Below, one piece after another: positions 1 to 5,658 of a stretch of 5,781 bases of DNA (position 1 is the first letter of the stretch; every line of letters begins with the position of its first letter). The DNA is from an uncultured Pseudorhodobacter sp. GTDB taxonomy: Bacteria > Pseudomonadota > Alphaproteobacteria > Rhodobacterales > Rhodobacteraceae. The translations under genes and the position numbers were made by a program. The stretch is taken from assembly GCA_937910975.1 (NCBI GenBank), contig CALEMZ010000002.1, positions 1 through 5,781 on the forward strand, read 5' to 3'. The notes beneath the pieces are model-generated. The model saw only the letters and a list, made by a program, of their open reading frames with translations, did no database searches and was not told the DNA's origin.

Positions 1-682
1 GAAAGGGGGAGAGGCCGCGAATTTGTCTGTCCACCACCTCGGCGGGCTGCGACCAATCCACCCGCGCCTCGGCCTTGTCGATTTTGGCGGCATAGGTGAC
101 GCCCTCTTTGGGCTGCGAGATTGGGGTGAGGTTGGGTAGGTTATCCAGCGCCTCCACGATCATCCCGGCCCCCATGGCCGACAGCCGATCATGCAGGTCT
201 TGTGTCGTTTCCTTGGCCCCGATTGAGGTTTCGCGCTGTAGCAGCACCGGGCCAGTATCCAGCCCCGCCTCCATCTGCATAATGCAGATGCCGGTTGCAG
301 CATCGCCTGCCAGGATCGCGCGGTGAATGGGGGCAGCGCCGCGCCAGCGGGGTAACAAAGAGGCATGAATATTCAGGCAGCCGTGCTGCGGCGCAGAAAG
401 AATATTATGTGGCAATATCAGGCCGTAAGCCACGACCACGGCGACATCGGCTTGCAAATCGGCGAAGCCTTTTGCTGCAGCGTCGCTGCGCAGCGAAACC
501 GGATGGCGAACGGGCAGGCCAAGCGCCTCGGCGCGGGTTTGCACTGGCGAGGGGCGGTCTTTTTTGCCGCGTCCGGCGGGGCGGGGGGGCTGGGAATAAA
601 CCGCCACCACCTCATGCCGGGCGGCCAGCGCGTCAAGCACAGGGACAGAGAAATCCGGGGTTCCCATGAAGATCACGCGCAT
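1..682 (-). CDS. fmt: Methionyl-tRNA formyltransferase, 3' end missing
   Basis: This cytosolic enzyme transfers a formyl group from 10-formyl-tetrahydrofolate to Met on initiator tRNA. I translated the minus strand by hand from ATG at 682 and found 227 uninterrupted residues to the window edge; the family is usually about 300-315, so most of the C-terminal tRNA-binding domain lies outside. The protein opens with MRVIFMGTPDFSVPVL, typical of Fmt. The flexible loop RPAGRGKK lies near residues 34-41. The formyltransferase catalytic triad is complete: N104 and H106 in CLNIHASLLPRWRGAAPI, and D142 in MEAGLDTGPV. The start is supported by AAAGGAA (complement of 689-695) six bases upstream. It is the last gene seen in a unit with three deformylase genes, separated from the nearest by 43 bases containing a hairpin. 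No frameshift or missing key residue was seen. Confidence 0.97.
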   Translation of the reverse strand, partial: MRVIFMGTPDFSVPVLDALAARHEVVAVYSQPPRPAGRGKKDRPSPVQTRAEALGLPVRHPVSLRSDAAAKGFADLQADVAVVVAYGLILPHNILSAPQHGCLNIHASLLPRWRGAAPIHRAILAGDAATGICIMQMEAGLDTGPVLLQRETSIGAKETTQDLHDRLSAMGAGMIVEALDNLPNLTPISQPKEGVTYAAKIDKAEARVDWSQPAEVVDRQIRGLSPF

Positions 683-707
683 TGGCTGTTCCTTTGGTCG
701 CGGCAGA

Positions 708-725
708 GTCGGGGGGAACCCCGAC
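708..725 (-). promoter_or_regulatory. Perfect hairpin between the deformylase-like gene and fmt
   Basis: GTCGGGG and CCCCGAC form a 7-bp GC-rich stem around a four-base loop (UUCC in the minus-strand RNA). It starts directly after the TAG stop (728-726) and ends about 12 bases before the fmt ribosome binding site. No run of U follows on either strand, so it is not a standard intrinsic terminator. It may stabilise or process the mRNA, or tune read-through into fmt; that role is inference. Confidence 0.45.
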
Positions 726-1220
726 CTAGGATAGTTTACGCGCTTTGCGCAGCAGCATCTCGCGCTTCATCTTGCTTAGGTTCTCAAAATACATCTTGCC
801 GTTCAGATGGTCGATCTGATGTTGCACGCTCGTGGCCCAGAGGTTTACGAAATCTCGGTCCTCCATCTCGCCCTGCGCATTCAAGAAGCGCACAGTTACC
901 GCACGTGGGCGGGTGATGCGGGCGGAAACGCCGGGCAGGTTGGGGCTGGCCTCATCATGGTCGCGCGGTTGGGCAGAGGCGTGCAGCACCTCGGGGTTGG
1001 CCATCAGCACCGCTTTGCCGCGCTCGGTGGAACAATCCACCACCGCCAGCCGCAGCATCACGCCGATTTGTGGCGCGGCGAGGCCATAGCCGGGCATCGC
1101 CTCCATCGTATCGACCATATCGGCCCAGACTCTGCGGATATCGTCGGTGATCGCCTCCACCGGGGCGGCGGCGGTTTGTAGCCGTTTGTCGGGCCAGGGG
1201 ATGCAGCGGCGGGCTGTCAT
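726..1220 (-). CDS. Peptide deformylase-like protein, probably catalytically inactive
   Basis: This 164-residue protein clearly has the peptide deformylase fold but a degraded active site. Motif 1 is intact (GYGLAAPQ, residues 44-51). Motif 2, normally EGCLS, reads EASPN at 90-94, so the metal-binding Cys is Ser92 (codon at 947-945). Motif 3, normally HExxH, reads HQIDH at 134-138, so the catalytic Glu is Gln135 (codon at 818-816). Both metal-binding His residues remain. The basic C-terminal helix (MKREMLLRKARKL) resembles that of the first deformylase in the unit. The ATG overlaps the upstream gene's stop by four bases (ATGA), and a strong GAGGAG (complement of 1226-1231) lies five bases before it, which argues for real translation. 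In deformylases the Cys and Glu are needed for normal activity, so I infer a binding or regulatory role, or altered chemistry. Automatic annotation would probably name it peptide deformylase. Confidence 0.9.
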   Translation of the reverse strand: MTARRCIPWPDKRLQTAAAPVEAITDDIRRVWADMVDTMEAMPGYGLAAPQIGVMLRLAVVDCSTERGKAVLMANPEVLHASAQPRDHDEASPNLPGVSARITRPRAVTVRFLNAQGEMEDRDFVNLWATSVQHQIDHLNGKMYFENLSKMKREMLLRKARKLS

Positions 1221-1699
1221 GTTGACTCCTCGGCGTCGGTTTCGGGAAGGTCAGGGTAGTCGATGCATAAGATGCCATCGAGATGGTCGCGCTCATGCTG
1301 TACGCAAGTGGCGGCGAAGCCTTCAAAGAAGCCTTCGCAGGCGCGGCCAGCAAGGTCTTGCCAAGCGAGGCGGATCACGGCAGGGCGCTCAATACGCACG
1401 GGGCGGTTGGGGATGGAGAGGCAACCTTCCGTGTTTACAGCACAGCCGCTGGCATCCTTGATCTCGGGGTTGATACAGATAAACGGGCTGGGCCGCCCCT
1501 CTTTCCAGCCGGTATCCATTACGAAAATTCGTTGCATCACACCGACTTGCGGGCCCGCGAGGCCACGGCCGGGGGCTGCATACATGGTTTCCAGCATATC
1601 ATCGGCTAACCGTTTCAGCGCCGGGTCAAAGCTGTCGATTGCAGCGCAAGGCTGGCGCAGCCGCGCATCGGGCAGCAATAGGATCGGTAGCAGGGCCAT
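1217..1699 (-). CDS. def: Peptide deformylase, second copy
   Basis: This 160-residue metallohydrolase would remove the formyl group from N-formylmethionine of nascent proteins. The catalytic set is complete: EGCLS at 91-95 with metal ligand C93, and HERDH at 135-139 with H135, E136 and H139. Motif 1 reads GRGLAGPQ (44-51), with Gly where Ala is usual in GLAAPQ. The protein ends in an acidic tail (DLPETDAEEST) and lacks the basic C-terminal helix seen in the other two copies. Its ATG (1699-1697) shares one base with the stop of the upstream def (TGATG), and no clear Shine-Dalgarno precedes it, so translation probably depends on coupling. It is likely active, but the motif 1 change and the different tail suggest a specialised substrate range or association with ribosomes different from the first copy. 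Confidence 0.95.
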   Translation of the reverse strand: MALLPILLLPDARLRQPCAAIDSFDPALKRLADDMLETMYAAPGRGLAGPQVGVMQRIFVMDTGWKEGRPSPFICINPEIKDASGCAVNTEGCLSIPNRPVRIERPAVIRLAWQDLAGRACEGFFEGFAATCVQHERDHLDGILCIDYPDLPETDAEEST

Positions 1700-2220
1700 C
1701 AGCGCTGCCGCGCCAATTCACGCTTCAGCTTTTCCATCTTGCGGGTGATCAATTGGCGTTTCAACGGGCCGAGGTAATCAATGAAAAGCTTGCCGTTCAG
1801 GTGGTCAATCTCATGCTGCACACAGGTAGACCAAAGGCCTTCGAACTCTTCCTCGGTGGTTTTGCCGTCCAGCCCCGTCCATTCCACCCGTACCTTCGCC
1901 GGGCGGGTAATTTCGGCATAGTGCTCGGGGATCGACAGGCAGCCTTCGTCATAGACCGAGACATCCTCGGATGACCAAGTGATGCTTGGGTTGATCATGA
2001 CAAGCGGGCGCGGGGCCTTGGTCGGGTCTTTCACGCAATCAAGCACCAAAAGCCGCTGCATCACGCCCAATTGTGGCGCGGCCAGCCCGATGCCGGGGGC
2101 GTCATACATGGTGGCCAGCATATCTTCGGCCAATTGGCCAATATCAGCCGTTACCGCCTCCACGGGGGAGCACAGTTTCTTGAGGCGCGGGTCGGGATGG
2201 ATCAGGATCGGGCGTATCAT
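1699..2220 (-). CDS. def: Peptide deformylase, canonical copy
   Basis: This 173-residue protein has every hallmark of an active bacterial peptide deformylase, which deformylates nascent proteins at the ribosome exit. Motif 1 is GIGLAAPQ (43-50), motif 2 EGCLS (92-96, metal ligand C94) and motif 3 HEIDH (136-140, with H136, E137 and H140). A lysine/arginine-rich C-terminal helix follows (about 153-173); in E. coli the equivalent helix docks on the ribosome. It is the first gene of the minus-strand unit and is read divergently from the patB-like gene. The ATG at 2220 fits the family N-terminus (MIRPILIHPDPRLK), but no convincing Shine-Dalgarno lies upstream. Among the three paralogues this one best fits the housekeeping enzyme. 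Confidence 0.97.
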   Translation of the reverse strand: MIRPILIHPDPRLKKLCSPVEAVTADIGQLAEDMLATMYDAPGIGLAAPQLGVMQRLLVLDCVKDPTKAPRPLVMINPSITWSSEDVSVYDEGCLSIPEHYAEITRPAKVRVEWTGLDGKTTEEEFEGLWSTCVQHEIDHLNGKLFIDYLGPLKRQLITRKMEKLKRELARQR

Positions 2221-2411
2221 GCCCGTTGATGTAAGGGATCAGGCGGTTTGGTGCAATCCTGCGCGGACGGGTCTGGGGGCTGAATTTTCGGCATATGTTC
2301 AAGGTTGCTTATATGGCAGGTGCCTGCGGCGATTGTACCCAGAACATTTGCGGGGCTGGAACGTGGGAAATCACCCGGCTAGGGTGCGTGAAACAGCGTA
2401 AGGGATTGCCC
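2221..2411. other. Divergent intergenic region between def and the patB-like gene
   Basis: These 191 bases must hold promoters for both directions. Towards patB I see AT-richer sequence around 2281-2314 and a short inverted repeat, GCAGG-TG-CCTGC (2316-2327), that could be an operator half-site pair. I could not pick a confident -35/-10 pair for the plus strand. The patB Shine-Dalgarno (AAGGGA, 2400-2405) lies at its right end. No tRNA, repeat family or terminator was seen. Confidence 0.5.
2228..2256 (-). promoter_or_regulatory. Possible promoter of the def-def-def-fmt unit
   Basis: On the minus strand TTGCAC (complement of 2251-2256) and TACATC (complement of 2228-2233) are spaced by 17 bases. 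Each matches the sigma-70 consensus at only three of six positions. The -10-like box ends seven bases before the ATG, which would place transcription start at or very near the start codon and fits the missing ribosome binding site. This is a weak call made from spacing and position. Confidence 0.25.
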
Positions 2412-3584
2412 ATGAATTTTAACGAAGAGATCAACCGTATTGGCACGCATTGTTTCAAATGGGACAAAATGGAGCAGTTGTTCGGTGTTTCACCTACCGA
2501 TGGGCTTGCCATGTGGACTGCCGATTCCGACTACCCGACCGCGCCCTGCGTGATCGAGGCGCTGCGCAAGGCGGCGGATCACGGGGTTTTTGGCTATTCA
2601 TGGGAATACCCGGAATATCTGGCCGCGGTGCAATGGTGGATGAAAACGCGGCATGGCTGGGAGGTTGAAACAAATTCCATTTTGACGTCACAGGGGCTTG
2701 GTAACGCGATTGCCCTGTGCATTGACGTTTGGTCAGACCCCGGTGATCCGATTGTAATTTTTTCGCCCGTCTACCACGAGTTCGCGATTAAGATTAAAAA
2801 GACCGGGCGGCGCGTGGTTGAATGCCCGCTGGCGCGGCAGGGCGATACTTATGTGCTGGACTTGGAGGATGCGCAAAGCCGCCTGACCGGTGCTGAAAAG
2901 ATCCTGATCTGGTGTTCGCCGCAAAACCCCTCGGGCCGGGTCTGGACACCGGAGGAGTTGCGCCGCGTGGCCGAATTTGCTGAGCGCAACAATCTGATAT
3001 TGATATCAGACGAGGTGCATCACGATCTGGTTTTCCCCGGCAATGTTTTCGTGCCTATGGATGTTGCCGCCCCCGCGCAGCGCAACCGTACCGTGACGCT
3101 GACAGCCGCATCCAAGACCTTCAATATCGCCGGGCAACGAACCGGCAATATCATCATCCCCGATCCCGATCTGAACGCGGCTATGCGGCAACGGCTGCGC
3201 ACGCTCGATTATGGGCCTGCATCCCTTTCCGTCGCGATGATAGCGGCCGCCTATTCGCCGCAGGGTGCGGAATGGGTGGACGCGCAAATCGCCCATCTTG
3301 ACGCCAATCGCAACCTATTCGATGCGGGCATCAATGCCATTCCGGGCGTGCGCTCGTTGCCGTTGCAGGCAACCTATCTGGCCTGGGTGGATTTTTCCGG
3401 CACGGGGATGAGCTTTGCCGAAATTGAAGCCCGGATCCGGGATCAGGCGAAAATCGCGGTATCGCCCGGCCCGAGCTTTGGTGCGGGTGGCGAGAGCTTT
3501 GTGCGCGTTAACCTTGCCACGTCGCGCGCGCGGGTGGCGGAGGCTGTGGCGCGGCTGCAAGCGGCGTTTTCCGATTTGCAATGA
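2412..3584 (+). CDS. patB: PatB/MalY-family PLP-dependent C-S beta-lyase or aminotransferase
   Basis: This 390-residue fold-type I PLP enzyme matches the cystathionine beta-lyase PatB/MalY group, which cleaves the C-S bond of cystathionine or cysteine conjugates to give a thiol, pyruvate and ammonia. The N-terminus (GTHCFKWDKMEQLFGVSP, residues 11-28) is typical. Visible PLP-site elements are NPSGRVW (172-178), SDEVHHDLV (199-207, with D200), the Schiff-base lysine K235 in SKTFNIAG, and R365 in FVRVNLA, the expected carboxylate binder. Several usual family residues differ: ADSDY instead of ADMDF near 37-41, SPQNP instead of NPHNP near 169-173, and AASKTFN for APSKTFN. Substrate preference may therefore differ. 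ATG 2412 was chosen because AAGGGA lies six bases upstream and homology starts there; an in-frame ATG at 2295 would add 39 unrelated residues. The gene overlaps the next by ATGA. Confidence 0.92.
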   Translation: MNFNEEINRIGTHCFKWDKMEQLFGVSPTDGLAMWTADSDYPTAPCVIEALRKAADHGVFGYSWEYPEYLAAVQWWMKTRHGWEVETNSILTSQGLGNAIALCIDVWSDPGDPIVIFSPVYHEFAIKIKKTGRRVVECPLARQGDTYVLDLEDAQSRLTGAEKILIWCSPQNPSGRVWTPEELRRVAEFAERNNLILISDEVHHDLVFPGNVFVPMDVAAPAQRNRTVTLTAASKTFNIAGQRTGNIIIPDPDLNAAMRQRLRTLDYGPASLSVAMIAAAYSPQGAEWVDAQIAHLDANRNLFDAGINAIPGVRSLPLQATYLAWVDFSGTGMSFAEIEARIRDQAKIAVSPGPSFGAGGESFVRVNLATSRARVAEAVARLQAAFSDLQ

Positions 3585-4117
3585 AACGGCTGGCGGGCGC
3601 GTTTTCGGTATTGGTCTTGCTGGTGGTTTGTTCCGCCGTGGCCGTGCTGATCTTGATGCGCCCGCAGCAACCCACGCAGGGCCTGCCGCCGCTGGCAGGG
3701 CCGGTGGAGCGGATCGTGGTGCAAAAGGCGGCGCGGCGGATGATGCTGTTCAAGGGTGACGAGATGCTGCGCGAATACCGGATCGCGCTGGGCTATGCGC
3801 CGTTGGGGAGCAAGGAACGCCAAGGCGATGGTCGCACGCCCGAAGGATTGTTCAAGGTTGATCGGCGCAATGATCGCAGCGCCTATCATCTGTCGCTCGG
3901 GATCAATTACCCGCGCCCCGAGGATATCGCGCGGGCCACCAAGGGCGGCTATTCGCCCGGTGGCGATATCTTTTTCCATGGCCAGCCCAATGCCTTGCCC
4001 GATGGTGCGGTGATCCCCGGTGATTGGACGGCGGGCTGTTTGGCGCTGAGCGATGCCGAGATGCGCGAGATCTGGGGCGTGGTCCCGATTGGCACTGTGG
4101 TGGAGATATTGCCGTGA
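3581..4117 (+). CDS. L,D-transpeptidase (YkuD) family protein, membrane-anchored
   Basis: This 178-residue protein has a short positive N-terminus (MKRL) and a hydrophobic segment at about 5-26 that reads as a signal anchor or signal peptide, placing the rest in the periplasm. Residues 44-178 form a YkuD domain: GDGRTPEG at 82-89, conserved His133 in FFHG, and nucleophile Cys153 in DWTAGCLAL, 20 residues after His133. The canonical signature has SHGC; here it is TAGC, a variant I know from the ErfK/YbiS-related group. Family members use the Cys to form or break peptide bonds involving meso-diaminopimelate in peptidoglycan, or to attach proteins to it; which applies here cannot be told. It is short, with no LysM or other binding domain. 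Its ATG overlaps the patB stop by four bases and has no evident Shine-Dalgarno, so translation is probably coupled. Confidence 0.92.
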   Translation: MKRLAGAFSVLVLLVVCSAVAVLILMRPQQPTQGLPPLAGPVERIVVQKAARRMMLFKGDEMLREYRIALGYAPLGSKERQGDGRTPEGLFKVDRRNDRSAYHLSLGINYPRPEDIARATKGGYSPGGDIFFHGQPNALPDGAVIPGDWTAGCLALSDAEMREIWGVVPIGTVVEILP

Positions 4118-4182
4118 GCGTGGTGCCTCCGGGGCTGAACAAGCGATTGCCATCGAAATGGTCGCCGGCGGGGCCGGAGTGA
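4114..4182 (+). CDS. Doubtful 22-codon ORF after the L,D-transpeptidase gene
   Basis: A GTG overlapping the upstream stop as GTGA opens a 22-residue frame (ending KWSPAGPE) that closes at TGA 4180-4182. GGAGA at 4102-4106 lies seven bases before the GTG, which is good spacing. The peptide is proline-rich and polar, with no domain I recognise. The layout resembles a coupled small gene, but so short a frame in GC-rich DNA can occur by chance. Confidence 0.15.
   Translation: MSVVPPGLNKRLPSKWSPAGPE
4165..4177. other. Short GC hairpin downstream of the L,D-transpeptidase gene
   Basis: CCGGC and GCCGG form a 5-bp stem with a GGG loop, about 50 bases after the stop at 4117. No T-run follows on the plus strand, so this is at best a weak or factor-assisted 3' end structure for the patB-transpeptidase transcript. 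Confidence 0.25.
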
Positions 4183-4216
4183 TCGGGATATCGTGCCATT
4201 CTCCTTAATCAAGCTT

Positions 4217-4235
4217 TTGCATGCGCCGGATGCAA
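4217..4235. repeat. Inverted repeat TTGCAT-N7-ATGCAA upstream of aroA
   Basis: Perfect six-base arms are separated by seven bases (GCGCCGG), centred about 85 bases before the aroA ATG. With no following T-run it does not look like a terminator. It could be an operator for a dimeric regulator of aroA, or a chance palindrome; I could not assign a promoter next to it. Confidence 0.3.
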
Positions 4236-4311
4236 GCGGCCCTGTCATGGCTTATGGACGCCCCGGATGGCTTGCGCTATCACGGGCCGCAACCTTTTGC
4301 AGGAGAGTGAT

Positions 4312-5655
4312 ATGTCTGGCCATGGCGCTGCCCAACCGATGACCGCCGCAAAATCTGGTCCCCTGACAGGGCGGGCCGAAGTGCCGGGCGATAAATCCAT
4401 CAGCCACCGCGCGCTTATTTTTGGCGCGATGGCAGTGGGGGAAACCATGATCACCGGGTTGTTGGAGGGCCAAGACGTTCTGGACACTGCAAGTGCCATG
4501 CGTGCCTTTGGGGCCGACGTGGTACAGCATGGGCCGGGGGCCTGGTCGGTGCATGGGGTTGGTGTTGGCGGGTTTCGTGAGCCGGAAGCCGTGATTGATT
4601 GCGGCAATTCCGGCACCAGTGTGCGGCTGATCATGGGTTGCATGGCGACCACCGCGATGACGGCAACCTTTACCGGTGACGCGAGCTTGCGCAAACGTCC
4701 GATGGGCCGGGTGACGGACCCGCTGGCGCTGTTTGGTGCGCAGGCTTATGGGCGCAAAGGCGGGCGTTTGCCGATGACGGTGGTGGGGGCGGCCAACCCG
4801 GTGCCGGTGCGCTATACGTTGCCGGTGGCCTCGGCGCAGGTAAAATCGGCGGTGCTTTTGGCGGGGCTGAATGCGCCGGGGCAAACCGTCGTGATTGAGC
4901 CGGAGGCGACGCGTGACCATACCGAGCGGATGCTTTTGGGCTTTGGCGCGGAGCTGACGGTGGAAAAAACGGCTGCAGGCAATGTCATCACCCTGACCGG
5001 CCAGCCGGAGTTGCGCCCGCAATCCGTGGCCGTGCCGCGCGACCCGTCTTCGGCTGCTTTCCCGGTTTGTGCGGCGCTGATCGTTGAAGGGTCGGATATT
5101 TTCGTGCCCGGTGTCAGTCAGAACCTGACGCGCAATGGCATTTATATCACCTTGGTCGAAATGGGTGCCGATATCGCCTTTGAGAACCCGCGGACCGAGG
5201 GCGGCGAGCCTGTGGCCGATTTGCGCGTCCGTTTTTCCACCCTCAAAGGCATCGAGGTGCCGCCTGAGCGCGCGCCTTCGATGATTGATGAATATCCGAT
5301 CCTTTCGGTCGTCGCGGCCAATGCCATCGGCAAGACCGTGATGCGCGGCGTAAAGGAATTGCGCGTCAAGGAATCGGACCGGGTTGATGCAATGGCGCGC
5401 GGGCTGGAGGCCTGCGGCGTGACCATTGAGGAAGACGAAGACACGCTGATCGTGCATGGCATGGGCCCCGGCGGCGTGCCGGGAGGGGCCACCTGCGCCA
5501 CCCATATCGACCATAGGATTGCGATGTCCTTTCTTGTGGCGGGCATGGCCAGCCAGCGCCCGATTACGGTGGATGATGCCTCACCTATCGCCACCTCCTT
5601 CCCGCTGTTTGAGGGATTGATGACAGGGCTGGGCGCCACGCTCACGAAAGGGTAA
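4312..5655 (+). CDS. aroA: 3-phosphoshikimate 1-carboxyvinyltransferase (EPSP synthase, class II)
   Basis: This enzyme joins shikimate-3-phosphate and phosphoenolpyruvate to make EPSP, the sixth step of the shikimate pathway to chorismate, in the cytosol. The 447-residue protein aligns end to end, from memory, with Agrobacterium CP4 EPSP synthase. The four class II signatures are present: GDKS (26-29, with K28), SAQVK (174-178), RDHTE (201-205) and NLTR (271-274). Other active-site residues are RPMGR (129-133), D326 in MIDEYP, and K353/E354 in RVKESDR. The PEP-site loop reads GNSGTS (98-103), with Gly101 where CP4 has Ala100, so the protein lacks the residue linked to glyphosate tolerance in CP4. 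ATG 4312 is preceded by AGGAG (4301-4305) at six bases; an in-frame ATG at 4267 would add 15 residues without family similarity. The next gene starts three bases after its stop. Confidence 0.97.
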   Translation: MSGHGAAQPMTAAKSGPLTGRAEVPGDKSISHRALIFGAMAVGETMITGLLEGQDVLDTASAMRAFGADVVQHGPGAWSVHGVGVGGFREPEAVIDCGNSGTSVRLIMGCMATTAMTATFTGDASLRKRPMGRVTDPLALFGAQAYGRKGGRLPMTVVGAANPVPVRYTLPVASAQVKSAVLLAGLNAPGQTVVIEPEATRDHTERMLLGFGAELTVEKTAAGNVITLTGQPELRPQSVAVPRDPSSAAFPVCAALIVEGSDIFVPGVSQNLTRNGIYITLVEMGADIAFENPRTEGGEPVADLRVRFSTLKGIEVPPERAPSMIDEYPILSVVAANAIGKTVMRGVKELRVKESDRVDAMARGLEACGVTIEEDEDTLIVHGMGPGGVPGGATCATHIDHRIAMSFLVAGMASQRPITVDDASPIATSFPLFEGLMTGLGATLTKG

Positions 5656-5658
5656 ACC

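Noticed and set aside
708..725. Hairpin as a rho-independent terminator
   Set aside because: No T-run follows the stem on either strand.
365..916. Plus-strand 183-codon frame across the fmt start and the deformylase-like gene
   Set aside because: It is antisense to fmt, whose translation shows the complete N-terminal catalytic domain, and it has no protein-like pattern.
1217..2220. Frameshifted single deformylase split in two
   Set aside because: Each frame carries its own full set of three deformylase motifs, so these are separate paralogues.
2295..2411. In-frame 39-residue N-terminal extension of the PatB-like protein, containing CGDCTQNIC
   Set aside because: Family similarity begins at ATG 2412, which has AAGGGA six bases upstream; the upstream ATG has no well-spaced ribosome site, and the Cys pair is probably chance.
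3443..4153. Minus-strand 236-codon frame opposite the L,D-transpeptidase gene
   Set aside because: It overlaps two well-supported plus-strand genes and shows no recognisable domain.
4252..5514. Long minus-strand open frame opposite aroA (420 codons)
   Set aside because: It is antisense to a clear aroA; its His/Arg-rich, low-complexity composition is typical of a shadow frame in GC-rich DNA.
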